DNA of 64,000 bases from Diphasiastrum complanatum (taxonomy: Eukaryota > Streptophyta > Lycopodiopsida > Lycopodiales > Lycopodiaceae): positions 38,963,827 through 39,027,826 of the forward strand of contig CM055106.1 of assembly GCA_029204225.1 (NCBI GenBank), written 5' to 3'. The notes beneath the pieces were generated by a model, which saw nothing but the letters and a program-made list of their open reading frames with translations, searched no databases and was not told where the DNA came from. This document shows positions 33,108-45,284 of this stretch, one piece after another. The first letter of the stretch is position 1. Each line of letters starts with the position of its first letter. Position numbers and translations under genes: made by a program.

Positions 33108-35110
33108 CCTTCTTTTAATGACAATTTTATTCAAGCTAACTTCCAACAAAGGTTTGAATTTTTCAAATTTATCTTTACTAAGAGGTTTACTAAAGATATC
33201 AGCTATCTGGTTGTTGGTGTCACAATAAATTAGCTCAATCTCTCCACTGTGCACTTTCTCTTGTACAAAGCGCTGGTCCTATATGTGTTTTGTCATGATA
33301 GATTGGATTTCTCGCAAGTTGAATGCACTTTGGTTATCACAATGCAACAATGTCTATGTTTAGAAATTTGCATATCTTCGAGTAAATGTCGTAACCAAAT
33401 AGCTTCACAGGTGGAGCTCGTAGTCGTCTTGTACTCAGCGTCGGTAAATGATAGGGCAATAGTAGGATGCTTCTTGTTGCACCAAGATATAACCCTTGAA
33501 CCTAGTCTAAAGCAATAGCATGTCATTGATCTTCGATTGTCTTTATCACCTGTCCAATCAAAATTTGGATAACCCTCTAGCTAAAGGTCACACCATCATC
33601 AGTGTATTCAATCCCATAGGTCATCGTCCCTCTCACATATCGTAGAATCCTCTTGGCTGCCTCCAATGTGATTCGGTAGGCTTACTCATGAATTGGCTTG
33701 CAATCCCAACTGCATAAAAACAATATATGGTTTGGTGGTAGTAAGGTAAATCAGGCTGCCCATCAATTGGCGATAGAGAGTCTCATCTGCAAATGTTGGA
33801 CCATCATCTCTTGATGGCTTGTTGCTTGCATCCATGGGTGTGCTAATTTGGTTTGCTTTCTTGCATATTAAACCTCTTCAATAATTTATGTGCATACTTT
33901 GTCTGAGAGATAAAAAGACAATGCTTCCCTTTTCAAATCTCAACTCTTAGGCAATAGTGTAGCAAATCCAAATCTTCATCTCAAACTCACTAGAAAGATT
34001 TTTCTTAACACAACTTATTGTTTCCTGTGATGAGTAAATCATTTACATAGAGCACAACAAAAACAAAGTCTTTTCCTTCCTTGAAAACATATTACTACTT
34101 ACTCTTCTCAAATCCTTGCCTTGCAAAGTACTTGTCAATTCAGCTATACCAAGCCCTTGGCGCCTGTTTGAGCCCATACAAGGCTTTTCTAAGCCTGCAA
34201 ACCAGATTCTCCTTGCATGTTATCTCAAACCCCTGTTGTTGTTCCATGTAAACCTCCTCCTGTAGGTGTCCATTAAGAAATGCACTCTTGACACTCATTT
34301 GATGGACATCCCAATTAAAATATGAGACTAAGGCCAAAACGGTCATGATAGATATCATTTTAGAGGTGCTCATCATAGTCTAGCCCCTCCTGTTGGGCGT
34401 AGCCTTTCGCCACCAACCTGTACTTGTCCACTGTTCCATTGGCAGGAAACTTGGTCTTATAGATCCACTTGCAACCTATTGGTTGCTTTCCTTCTGGCAA
34501 TGTAGAGCTCAGAGCTCCTATGTGTCGTTCATGACAATGGAGTCATACTCCTCCTGCATGGCTTGTTGCCATACCTTTTCCTTCGCGGCTTCGTGAAAGA
34601 ACTACAACTCATCTGCATCCAGAGTTGTGGACATAAGAGCAAAATTAGTCTCTTGTCTCTCATGAGAACTAAGAGATTTTCTGGCACCTTGTTCATTGCT
34701 CTCTCCTTTTTACCCTCTTTGATTGTTTCCCAATACCACCTAGGTGGCTTTTTCGTAGTGGTAGGCGATGTGGATGGTGACCACGTATCTCATGGTAGTG
34801 TCTTAGTCTTCCGTTTGTCCCCAATTTCAGTTTCTGGTACTTGGCCAAATTGAGGTCTCGAACTAGTATGTTCAAAGGCACTTGTTGCACTTGCTCTTGA
34901 GGCTCACAAGGCTCTAGACTAGGCTCCTCATCTGTGGAATCAATCAAGGGTAGGAACTCAATAGTTCAATCTTTCTCCTGCTCCTATATCTTGGGTGAAT
35001 GCTCTTCGTCAAAGATGACGTCTCGACTTAGGATCTTTTTCCTGTTCTCGAGATCATATAGCACATAGGCTTTCTCACCCTCACTATACCCAAGGATATT
35101 GTCATGCCCA
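33108..35110 (-). pseudogene. Copia pol remnant: integrase end, RT, RNase H
   Basis: From right to left: the integrase end (DNILGYSEGEKAYVLYD and SRDVIFDEEHSPKI, near 35100-34990); a linker; RT with VHQMSVKSAFLNGHLQEEVY and LVCRLRKALYGLKQAPRAWY (34376-34140); the active-site box as YVNDLLITGNN (near 34030), so Asn replaces the first Asp of YVDD; RNase H with ALSFTDAEYKT (33526-33293); and the pol end IADIFSKPLSKDKFEKFKPL (near 33180). Frameshifts and stops separate these blocks. Gag, protease and most of integrase are missing to the right, where unrelated LTR-like DNA begins at about 35110. Confidence 0.85.
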
Positions 35111-35114
35111 TGAC

Positions 35115-37261
35115 TGGTCTTGGGTAGCGTGTCCACGCTAGAGGCCAGTAGACCAACAACCCGTAAGTTAATTGTGACTATAAGGGAATTGGGGCCCTTA
35201 TGTGTACATGGTCATAATTAATGGTTGTAGGCCTAAACACTTGATGGTGGATTTGTATGGGTCTATCAGTGAGTCATTGGAGAACTGGATGACGTGGCCC
35301 AGATAGGCTGCAGAGGTGTCCAGTGAAGTGTCACAGTGCACTACTAGTGGTGCATGGGCCTTGGAGGGTATAAGTATACCTGCTAGGCTCTCACTAGTGT
35401 ATGCTTGATAGCATGACCGTTGGCAGGATGCTGCTGGTGTGATGCCATACTCCTCTTTGTGATTGATCCATAGATTGGGGGCTAGATCCGTTCGATCTAG
35501 GTTTGGTTGAGTTGGTTTGTCCACCATCAGGTTCCCTTGTGTTGCTTGTGATTGGCATGCTTAGAATAGGATCCTTGGATTGAGGACTTTACATTGATAT
35601 TCGGTTTGAAGATTTAAGGTGGAAAAAAATTAGAAAGCACTGTTGCAGTAGGAAAGTGGCTGATAACAAGTCCGACTGATTTGAGTCAAAACTTGGTAAT
35701 TCTATTGCAAGATGGGAGGTTTGTTGAAACCTGTTCCTTGCTGGATATAGTCAATTTGATCTTAGTTCGGACTGAGATCCGTGGGTTGATGCAAGGAAAT
35801 TCATGTTTACAATATATCCTTTTGAGTGAATCTCCGGTTGAGATTTTGGATGTAAAATAGCACTCTTTGAGAAATACTCTCTCTTAGAGGATAACCGAGT
35901 TATAGGATTCTCGGTTATGAAAGTGTTGTGTACAGATCAGGATATCTGTAGAGATATGCTATGTAGTGAATCTTTGTGGATCATTAAAACCTTTTGTACA
36001 AACTTCTAATCCTGTGGATCTACAAAGTATTCCTTGAACTAAGTTTATTTGCATGCATAAACTAGTGGTTGGTACATAGGCATATTGATGAGAATTGTGT
36101 TGAGACAATTTCTCGCTGGGTTATAGTAATTTCTCATTGAGAATTGCTTACTGACCTAGAATTGATTTAGAATCAGATTAAATGTGGTGTTTTGGTACCA
36201 CAGCGAAACATTTAAACATTTTCTAAATCCGATACAGCTAACCGAGTCAAAAGCGTTACTTCTGAGTTAGTTAACAATAGAAATCTTACTTATGGATATT
36301 ATTGTTGAAATGTATTGCTTATAATTCACAACATTTATGAGTCGTTTTGGATTCTTTTATAGATGGGTGTGCATAGAATACACGAAAACTTTTGGGACTT
36401 ATCCTTTCCCGTTCGGAAAGGATGGAATGCTATCCCAGAGGACTCAAGAGAGTTGGATAGTTGTTTGCCAAAAGTTAGAACTTCACGTAATGAGGTTTTG
36501 GTAAATCTTAAGTTATTCTAGATTAGAACTTAAGAGGAAAATTTAGACATATTCTAGATTGGGACCCTAACTTTGGAATGACAATTTGTGCCATGTCTAA
36601 AGTAAGGGCATTTTTTAAATTACAATCCTTATATTGGCACCGTGTGTGAGTTGTAAAAGTCTGAAAATTTTCAGATGTAAAGGACTTTCAGGAACAACTC
36701 ATGTGTCTTTTAAGAATTGTAATGCATTCTCATGATGTACTCTTATGATATGGTATGGTTTCGGGAATTTGGAGAGTTGGGATTGTTGAATCTTAACTCA
36801 GATTCTAGGATATACCTAATCCATAAGAAAGGATTGTGATTGGTAGATTATCTCGGATGAATAAACGAGATAGTGAAATTTTAGTAATGACTGGCCATCT
36901 TACCAAATCGACTATGTTTATTTGGATAAAGACTAAGTAATTATTTGAGTATCTGTTTTGGCTTTACGGATTACCAAAGTGGCATTATGAACATTCGCGA
37001 TTCAAAGTTCGTTGGTCACTTTTGGTCGACCGTATTTGCTAAACTAGAGATGGCTCTGAACTTAAAGTTCTTCTAATCATTGGTAGTTACCTTCTTTTAT
37101 TGAGTATAGGACAAGAATTCGATGAATTATGATTGACAAATTATAGTTCAGATTCTAGTTATACTTGATCGGTTAAAAGAAAGATTACCTACAAGATCAG
37201 AAGATTAGTTAAGATATCTATTCATATTTTCTCCTCAGAGAGATAATTACCTTGCTGGAAA
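35115..37261 (+). mobile_element. Decayed gypsy element: LTR-like start and internal remnants
   Basis: 35115-35560 has LTR character: TATA-like GGTATAAGTATAC near 35367, GGGCC-rich stretches and no coding. 35600-37261 is C-poor, G/T-rich and full of stops. A stretch near 36290-36380 resembles 58580-58650 of the gypsy element at 53487-59994 (ATGTATTGCTTATAATTCAC, ATTTATGAGTC), suggesting relatedness. Coding identity returns only at 37262. Confidence 0.4.
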
Positions 37262-37672
37262 TTGGATTATAGTAAGCATTTGGCTACTGATTATAGCCCG
37301 TGCGTGCTTACATATAGTTTCAAACCTATATCACCCATTGTGGTAGAGATTCGGACGTTCAAGTTTCAGAAAGTAGCGGATTTTCTACATGATATGCAGG
37401 AAATGCTACGGATTGCACGTGAGAATGTCTGGGGTACCCAGGATGGGGACCGACATTATGCAAGTCTGAAAAGATCACCGAGAGACTTCCAAGTGGGGGA
37501 TTGGGTATTTTTTGAGAATCTCGATGGATTCAAGTGTAATGCGTACCGGCTAGCATTACTAATCATCCCCTAGATATAGAAGATCGTTTAAGATCTTGAA
37601 AAAGATCGGATCCTTAGCTTACCAATCGGAACTCCCGGATGGATCTCAAGTGCATCCCGTATTCACGTAAGC
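37262..37672 (+). pseudogene. Gypsy integrase C-terminal fragment
   Basis: Reads SPCVLTYSFKPISPI, FLHDMQEMLRIARENVWGTQ, LKRSPRDFQVGDWVF, then in another frame KIGSLAYQSELPDGSQVHPV. These are the post-catalytic blocks of gypsy integrase: the helix before the GPF/chromo-like region, the F.VGD.V strand and the YRL.LP....HPVFH block. A stop at 37571-37573 and a frameshift follow CNAYRLA. It is the end of the element whose remnants fill 35600-37261. Confidence 0.85.
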
Positions 37673-37748
37673 CGTCTCTGATCTGAAACTATTGAAGGAA
37701 CAATGTCCTCAAACTGAGGCAGAAAAGGAGGAGATGAAATAGTATCCA

Positions 37749-38110
37749 TACCACTCCATTATCGGTTCACTGATGTATGCAATGCTCTGCACCCAACTCG
37801 ACCTTGCATACTCGATCAGTTCACTTTAGCTAGTTCCTATCGAATTCATTGGAAAGCACTCATGAAATATGTACAAGCAACAAAACATCTGTGCATCTGT
37901 TATGGAGGCAGCCAATCTGCCAACATTCTTGAAGGTTATATAGATGCAAATTGGGCAGGAGAAATCGACACCAGAAAATCAACTTATGGATTTGTATTTT
38001 TATTCAATCAAGGCCCAATCTCAAGGAATAGTCAAAAATATACCTCAGTAGCATTATCATCAACTGAATCAGAATACATATTGAAATCAAGTATCGTTAC
38101 CTCAAGGAGA
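37749..38110 (+). pseudogene. Copia RT end / RNase H fragment
   Basis: Reads YHSIIGSLMYAMLCTQLDLA, then after a stop and frame change MKYVQATKHLCICYGG, GYIDANWAGEIDTRKSTYGF and SVALSSTESEY. These are the copia blocks IGSLMYA..TRPDI, DADWAG..D.R.ST.G and LSTTEAEY, covering the start of RNase H and two catalytic acidic residues. It lies about 75 bases after a gypsy integrase end in the same orientation, so two superfamilies are abutted by insertion or deletion. It stops just before the LTR at 38190. Confidence 0.85.
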
Positions 38111-38189
38111 AAGTGCAAATTAGCAAGGAAATATCATTAGTCTATTGTAAGGCAACAAATTGTTGTAGGACAGATTCTATGGTGTTGGG

Positions 38190-38620
38190 GGTATTCCCAA
38201 CATATTGTAAATAGATAAGTCCGAAAAATAGAAATAGTTGCGAGGGTCGTGGCATCCTGCGTGCGTAAGTCCATGGCCCAATGAGCACACAAGTCAAGTT
38301 GTAATTAGAATAAAAGACTTGGGCCCTTTTGTTAATCAAATAAAACTTGAGGCCACAATGTCAAGTTAATAAACTTAGACTAAACTTACAAAGTTGGGTC
38401 CACAGTGAAACTCACATGTATCATGTGATTTCCAATGTACTTTTTTAGGACCCTTGGATTAGATTGGACCCAAAGTGAATGGTGTGGATTAGAGTCCATA
38501 TTATTAGGAGTAACCAATAGGAATAAGGGGCAAGGGCCTTCCCGATTGATAAAAAGGCACCATTTTGTATCATTTCCCATGCTTAATGAGGAGGAAGAAA
38601 CTATACCATATTGGAGAGAA
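38190..38620 (+). mobile_element. LTR preceding gypsy gag-protease
   Basis: About 430 bases from GGTATTCCCAACATATTG to TATTGGAGAGAA. 52171-52602 is a near-identical copy in inverted orientation. Its early part (GGCATCCTGCGTGCGTAAG, AATGTCAAGTTA, AAAGTTGGGTC) is related to the LTR at 10538. Gag starts six bases later at 38626. Exact TG/CA ends and the primer-binding site are not clear; TTGGAGAGAAAAACG is a candidate. Confidence 0.75.
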
Positions 38621-38625
38621 AAACG

Positions 38626-40250
38626 ATGAATCAAGCACCAAATCTTCCCAGAGTAGTAGCTACGCATATCGAGACAGAACCAAAACCAACACCAATAGAT
38701 CCTATGGGTCAACCTATACCTGTTGCACCATTGCAAGCAGTCCGGAGGGCACCGCGTATGGAAATATCTAAATATGATGGGTCATCAGATCCTATCAGAT
38801 TCCTCTAGATCTACAAGCAAGCCTGTGAAATCTATGGCGAGCGGACACTGATAGAGAAATTGATGCTGTTTTTGATGTCTCTGGTAGCAGTAGCACAAGA
38901 TTGGTTCTTCAACCTATCAAAAGAAGAGAAAACCACTTAGGAAGCGGTTTAGGCGGCTCTCACGTGCTTTAAACCAAGAAACTTCATGGAAGATCCATTT
39001 CTCCTGCTGAGCAAGGTGAAGATGGGAAAAAGAGAAAGGGTCAGAGACTATATAGAACGGATCAAACATCTAAGCTCCGAGTGCAACGCACTTATAACTC
39101 CCGATCATTTAGTTATTATGTGATTCCTCGCGAGGTTGCCATGTAGTATCAGAAGAGAACTTAAAAGACGGGAGCAGTACGCTACATTGTAGGAAGCAAT
39201 GAAGGATGCCATCAAGGAGGAAGATGAGGGTTCAGATGATGAATCTTATCCAACCCCCATACTCCAGCTCCGTCGATAGCATCATCGTTCAACGTATCCA
39301 ATCTATCTACATATTTGCTGATGGAACAATTGACGGCTCAGTTGGATCAGAAACTGAAGGCCTTGCAGGGAGCTGTAGCACCAATTTTCAATCCACTGGA
39401 ATAGAATCAGCCGCAGTATCCTCATCAAAAAAATGTATGGCGCTCAGTTTGCACTCAGAACCATACAACCAATGAGTGTCTGGTATTAAAGCAAAACCTG
39501 AGATTGACATAGAGATTTTGCCATCTGTGCAATGCATCATCGCACGAGATGACATTTTGACCATTTAACCCCCGGATCATACAACAAAAGAGGAATCCTT
39601 ATCAAACCTCTTATCCTTATCATCAAGGGGCACTTAATGAGACACCAAGGTATGGCGCGTTGAACAACCCAACCAGTAGTGCATGGCCTTACCTGCACCA
39701 CCAGGGCCAGCTAACAACCAAGTGGCTCATGTGAATTTAGCGACGACGGAACATGAAGTACCAGCATCACCTCAACCTGAGCAGCAACATTGGTACGGAC
39801 CAGATGAAATATTTGTAGATCCAGTCATTAACGAGTATTATGCGACCTATGCGGCTCAGCCTCAGCATCAAGGTGGTAGAAATTATGACTGCTATAGACG
39901 CAACAAAGGCCATCGAATTGCATAATGTCTTTACAAGGGAGAATACACATCCTTCTGCCGAGAATGCGGATACAGGCACTGCTACAAGAATTGTCCATTA
40001 AAACCTAGAATGAGTGCACCATTGAATTTAATCTCAGTACACCCTATAGCAGTTCCAGGAAGGACACCACCAAAAAAACAACACTTTCATGCCCTAGTGC
40101 TAGCAGTCACGCGAGCGCAAAAGCGGAAGGAAGTGACTCCCTCACCACCCCCGTCAGTATCAAATGATCAACCCTTTACTACAAGACCATATCCGAATGT
40201 GAGGGAAGAAGGAAGACAATACCACAAGATACGACACTGGGTGTAGAAAG
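38626..40250 (+). pseudogene. Gypsy gag
   Basis: Start at 38626 (MNQAPNLPRV). Gag core blocks: PRMEISKYDGSSDPIRFL, WFFNLSKEEKTT, ERVRDYIERIKHLSSECN and FLARLPCSIRRELKR. The CCHC region reads CHLCNASSHEMTF (last Cys lost to a stop) and later CYRRNKGHRIA and CRECGYRHCYKNC. Stops lie near 38807, 38938, 39119 and 39190, with frame changes further on, so it is a pseudogene. It is the same family as 13597-16222 and supplies the gag N-terminus missing there. Confidence 0.8.
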
Positions 40251-40255
40251 CGCAA

Positions 40256-41712
40256 ATGGAGGAAAAAACACAAGCAAGAGATGTACATGCAGAACCTCCT
40301 GTTGATGAAGAACCAGTACCACAAATGGGCTCGCCATTGCAAACTGATCAGAATGATCAGCTATATCATCATGAACCACCTTTCCACATAGAGGAGCTTG
40401 AGGATCCGCATACTGAGATACTCACAAGTTTGCTAGCAAGCCGTGTTAGCTTATCCCTTGGAGAGTTGCTGCGACTTGCGCCACAAGCCAAGAGTCTCTT
40501 GGCTGAATGGGCCAAGGTGGAAGCGGAACCAGTAACACAAAAGCCCATATAATGTGCGGGCTACGAAGAAATGAGCTCCACATTGGGGCAATATGGGAAA
40601 GCGAAAAACACAATATCACCCTGTCGATCAAACACAAGAGATTCGAGGATGAGGCAGTAGTGGTAGATGGAGGATCAGGTGTAAATTTGAGCTCCACTAC
40701 TTTACCAGAAATGGAGTTTGCAAGGATTGAAGCCAGCAAAATTTGCCATCAAACTAGCTGATCAATCTTGTGTTAAACCAAAAGGTGTAGTTGATGACAT
40801 CCCTGTTGAAATAGTGGGAATGCAGTTTGTGATCACTTCTGTGGTGATGGACATACTAGAGTCCCCTTCTACCTACCGTGTTTTACTAGGAAGACCATGG
40901 TTGAGGACTGCACAAGTGGTTCACAACTGGGGAACCGAAAAACTCACCTTCGAAAACAGGGAGCAGGCTGTAAAGGTTGATCCAACCACATGGGAGGTGA
41001 ACCCAGTTACACCAAAATCTGATGACGGATCATCCACCACTGATCATACAATTGACTGCCCAAGGCAATTCAGGGGAGGTCATTACGACTCTGAAACAGA
41101 TATTATGAGATGGGCGAATGCATTGGCAACCGTTGACTGTATGGCTGGGCATACTTGTCAACTAGATTCAGATCCCCAGCACATCTTCACCCAAGTTCTA
41201 TACATTGGACACACCAATCACTTTCGGGGTGAACATGATCACTGTAGCATGGCTGTCAGCGAAAGCTATTGAGAACCCTGTGGACGATGATTTAGTCCCT
41301 TGGCAACATGCTTTTACCTACAATAAGGAGACTAAGCTGATAGATGAGCAGGTCTTGCAACATATGGATCCAGATCGTTATGGAATTAAGAAAGTACCAC
41401 CTCATCCACCATAGAAATCTGCAATGGCTAAAGTTTCCAAGAGAGATCCACCCAAGACACTTGCCAACAAGTAGAACCAGCTGAGACAACATTATAGCCA
41501 GATGATCTGATGGAGTGATTTGCCAGAGGAGGCCATAGCTACATTGGATGTGGATATTTGCAATCATGAAGTGAATGTCACACTAGTTTCGAAGAAAGAC
41601 AACAAGGATGAACCCAACTATGTGAGTAGAAAAAAGAAGAAGAAGGTGTTGGACTCCTTGAAGTCACAGCTCGAATGGACCCAGACGCAGCATCATCTTT
41701 CTCACAGATGAC
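40256..41712 (+). pseudogene. Gypsy protease and conserved post-protease linker
   Basis: Protease: AVVVDGGSGVNLSS (catalytic Asp in DGG), GVVDDIPVEIVGMQFVITSV and YRVLLGRPWLRTAQVV. Post-protease linker: SSTTDHTIDCPRQF, TPITFGVNMITVAWLS, LQHMDPDRYGIKKVP, ending in a Lys-rich stretch near 41620. Order and motifs match 14494-15560. There is a stop at 40550-40552 and frameshifts near 40740 and 41210. Expected RT is absent; coding similarity fades at about 41830. The linker has no recognised domain but is conserved between the two copies. Confidence 0.75.
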
Positions 41713-41808
41713 TGATAACCCAAGGATTACAAGTCGGGCTAAGATCAATATGTTGAAGGAGGAATCCCGCCAAACTCCAGTTCACGAGATGCTAGAAACC
41801 TTCAAGAA

Positions 41809-42300
41809 TTATACCTTAAATGACGTAGTAATCATGATGCCGCAAGCATGACATACTATTGCCTGTGGGTGGATGGCCACCACAGAAGCTATAGTCGGCT
41901 GGACACAAGGGGGTGATATAGGAATTGGAGGTGGTCTTGATGGGGACGAAGATCTAGAACGTCGAACAGGTGATTGCACTAGGAGCTGGGTGTCCATGAT
42001 TTGGTGCTGAGGTGAGGAGGCAGCAGGTGAGATTTGTCGATGGTGGGTGTGTCTCAATTGGAGGCTGTCTTCTTTTTCATCTCCATTGTCTTCACTAGGA
42101 GATGGAACATCTTCGTACCCAGCCATCTGCTTCTTCTATTTTCTTGCAGCCAGCTGATTTGTTGTAGATGGCGGTGGGTGATCGGACTTCATGTCGGATT
42201 CAGGAGCTGGTTTGTTGGCAGTCATCTTCATCCTTTGCTTCTTCGGTGGTGGTGTGGTATCAGCAAGTTGAGAGGTTGGTGGTGATGACCGGTCATGCCT
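41809..42300 (-). CDS. Hypothetical Pro/Ser-rich ORF, antisense to gypsy
   Basis: The minus-strand frame (41809-42126, 105 aa, extendable upstream through one stop to about 42300) is rich in Pro, Ser and Arg (for example RRSRSSSPSRPPPIPISPP), with a basic PPPKKQRMK upstream. No domain is recognisable. It lies between a plus-strand gypsy linker and the end of a minus-strand copia. Antisense ORFs between pol and the 3-prime LTR are known in some plant Tat-type gypsy elements, so it may be one, or simply chance. Confidence 0.25.
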
Positions 42301-42323
42301 CTTCTTGATGCGATGCTCATGAG

Positions 42324-43260
42324 CTACAACAACACTCCTAAGTCCTGCATCTTAAACTCACTACCAAGTGCATGCTTAGTTTCTTCAACTAGCTTCTCAT
42401 TATTTCCACAAAGAATGATATCATCTACATAGATGAGAAGAATAATTACAAAGTTATCTACAAACTTATAATACAAAGAGGGGTCATATTCACTAAGACA
42501 AAATCCGAGTGATATGAGATAGGAGTTGAGCCTTGCATACCAAGACCTTGGTGCTTGTTTTACTCCATAGAGACTTTTGAGCAAAAGACAAACTTTTGAT
42601 TCTTCACCTTCTTTCACAAAACCAGGAGGTCGCTCCATGTAAATCTCCTCCTCAAGGTAACCATTGAGAAAGGCATTAGAAACATCAAGCTGGAACATTT
42701 TCCAATTGTGAAAGCATGCAAGAGATATGAGTATTCTGATTGTTACCATTTTTGCAACTAGTGCAAAGGTGTCTTCTTAGTCAAGACCTTTGATTTGTGA
42801 GTAGCCTTTGGCACAAAGTCTTGCTTTATACTTATTGATAGATCCATCAATATTGTACTTGATTTTGAAAACCCACTTACATCCAATCACATGCATGTTG
42901 TTTGGTGGCTCCACAAGCTCCCATGTGTTGTTTGACATCAAGGCTACAAACTCTTGAGTCATTGCTTCAACCCACATCTTGGATTGAAGTGCTTCTTGGA
43001 CATCTTTAGGCTCTTCATCTGATATGAAGAGAACATGATAGAAAGTTTCACCTTCCACTTGCCTTCCTTGCTCATCATATGTGAGCCTCCTTGGCTCAGA
43101 TCTTTCTCTTGTAGATCTTCTTGGTGTGGTTGCTTGAAGTTGCTCCTCCTCAAGCCTCGGTGTCACCACTTCTTGAACAGCATCAAGATTGATGATTTTA
43201 GATCTTGCATGAGACTCCTTGATTTGTGTATCATCCAAGGTAAACTTCTGATTTTCATGG
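42324..43260 (-). pseudogene. Copia RT, right part of the split minus-strand element
   Basis: From right to left: linker with ESHARSKIINLDAVQEVV and RRSTRERSEPRRL; RT start AMTQEFVALMSNNTWELV and VIGCKWVFKIKYNIDGSIN; after a stop near 42776 the core FQLDVSNAFLNGYLEEEIYM, LYGVKQAPRSWYARLN and YVDDIILCGNN with an intact catalytic box. The frame ends at DLGVLL (42324), where unrelated DNA starts. Its upstream half is at 48159-50389; the plus-strand element 43266-48153 sits between, and the frame continues across when that insert is ignored. Confidence 0.9.
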
Positions 43261-43265
43261 AAGAT
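43261..43265. repeat. Target-site duplication, left copy
   Basis: AAGAT directly before TGTGAGAG of the left LTR; the same five bases follow the right LTR at 48154-48158. Five bases is the usual LTR-retroelement target duplication. Confidence 0.8.
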
Positions 43266-43644
43266 TGTGAGAGATTTCAACTACTTTAGTCTAGTTTAGT
43301 CATATTTTGGTAAATTGTCAATATGAGGCCAAAACTAATTTTAGACTTAGACATAAACTTTTTGAAGTTATATTAGTTTAAAATACATTCAATAAACACT
43401 TTTCGAAAGTGTGGGAAAGTTGGTAGTCGAGTTTGAGAGAGATTCAAATTTGAACTTTGGGTACATTGAATCTAGACCCAAAAATAGTAGGGTTTACATT
43501 TTGGAGGGAAAGCCAAGTGGCCAAATAGGGTTTGGACACTCTATAAAAGAATGTAACTCGTGGAGAGACACATCTTCTCTCTTCTATCTCTCATTTCATC
43601 ATTATACATGGTTCTCTTTGGGCTCTACTATTCATTGGCGCACT
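43266..43644 (+). repeat. Left LTR, part shared with the right LTR
   Basis: About 380 bases closely match 47548-47926, including AGTTTAGTCTAGTTTAGTC-like starts and the TATA context CTCTATAAAAGAATG near 43539. After GCACT at about 43644 the two LTRs cannot be aligned by eye. The true end of the left LTR is unknown; CA at 44137-44138 followed by TTGGAACAGG is one candidate end and primer site. Confidence 0.8.
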
Positions 43645-44177
43645 GAGGAGTTACCAATGCTAGAGCATGCTAGATTGATTTCTACTCAAAATCAACATTT
43701 TTGCATGTGTAGAATTGATCTTTTGTAGGTCAAAACTCAATATAGGGTTATATACTTGATCAATTCAGATTTCACACTTGGTTTACTGGATTTAGATGAT
43801 TTGCATTAGGAAGATCTCATTGGAGTCTACAAGAAGATATATCAAGTTTCTAGAAATTGCATGTAGAATTTGAGATATTCAATTTTTTGTGGTTTTGTCA
43901 AAACCCTAATTTTGATTGGATCTCTAGTTTGTGAGGTTACTAAACTTCATTTGAGTGTGTTTCAATCCTAGTAAGTGACAAGAATCATTAGATTGAGGAT
44001 AGATCATAGGCTGATCAAGATTTCACTATTCTATGTGTTGACTTTCTAGTTAGAAGTGCTAGAAGAGATTTGAGAGGTTCCATATCTTTGTGATTTCTTC
44101 TTGAGTTATTTGTTGACATTCAAGAGAGTGCTTTGTGCATTGGAACAGGTTGAAAGAGAAGATCAGGTCACTTCAAC

Positions 44178-45256
44178 ATGGCTACAAGTGGAGGCTTTAT
44201 GTTGGAGAGCAATGATAGGCTTACCTCAATCAACTATTCTACTTGGAAGGTGAGGATGGAGTCCTTATTAGAGATGAATGAGTTGATGGAGATTGTTGCA
44301 GGTGTGGAGGAGAGGCCTCAAGCACCTCAAGATCAAGTGAGGTATGACAAGAGAGCTAAAAGAGCTCTACACATGATTAAGATGAATGCTACCAATGAAC
44401 TTCTCAAGGAAGTTGGTAAGTGCACATCATCTTGGGAGGCTGGGAAGATTTGAAGAAGCTTTATGAATCCAAGTCTACATCAAGAGTGCTTAATCTTAGG
44501 AGGCAAATCTTTCAAAGTTTGCAAAAGAAGGAAGAGAGTACTCATGCTTTTGTTTTGAGGGTTAAAGCATTCAATGATGAGTTAGCATATATTGATGAAA
44601 GCATTAAGGAGGTAGAACTTGTTCAAGTTATACTTAATGGCTTGTTGGATGATCATGCTAATCTTGTTCAAAGTTTTGCTATTCAAAAGACTTTGCCAAG
44701 TATTGTGGATCTGCAAGAGATCTTGGTGAATGAGGAGTATAGGCTTCAATCAAAAGGAGGTGGATCTACATCAACATCTCATTACGAAGAGGATGCTATG
44801 TTCATCAAAGGCAAGTTTAAGGGCAAAGGCGAAGGCAAGTGGTCTAAAGGGCAAGATCAAGGTGAGACTTCTTCTTTTGGCAAAAAGAAAGATAAGTCTA
44901 AGTTAAAATGCTTCTATTGTGAAATCAAAGGGCATTTTGCAAATGAATGTTTGAAGAAGCAAAGAGATGAAGGTAGCAAGCAAATCAACTTTACTAATAA
45001 TGATGAGGATCTAGGTGGTGGTGATTCTCTTTTGATGTGTTCTTCAAGTCCAATATCAAGTGAAGGTGACAAAGATTCATGGTGGATTGATAGTGGAGCT
45101 AGTTCACACATGACTAGTCACAAGGAGTTCTTTACTTCTTTGGTCACTTATGATGGAGCCAAGAAAGCAATTCACATGGCCAATGGTGGTGAGTGTGTGA
45201 TTGAAGGTATTGGTTCAATTCCTATTTGTCTCTCTACTAATAGGAAAAGAATTTAG
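44178..45256 (+). pseudogene. Copia gag and start of protease
   Basis: Gag of the UBN2/copia type: start MATSGGFMLESNDRL, core STWKVRMESLLEM, then after a one-base frameshift near 44450 LRRQIFQSLQKKEESTHAFV and VQVILNGLLDDHANLVQS. A Lys/Gly-rich stretch precedes the zinc knuckle CFYCEIKGHFANEC. Protease begins WWIDSGASSHMTS with the DSGA catalytic motif and ends at 45256 after ECVIEGIGSIPI. A deletion removes the DVLYVP block; NLVSVGQMIEK follows in another frame (45252-45284). Confidence 0.85.
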
Positions 45257-45284
45257 TAAGTGTTGGTCAAATGATAGAGAAATG

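Noticed and set aside
35198-35527. 109-aa minus-strand ORF
   Set aside because: Lies in LTR-like DNA with a TATA box on the other strand; no recognisable domain.
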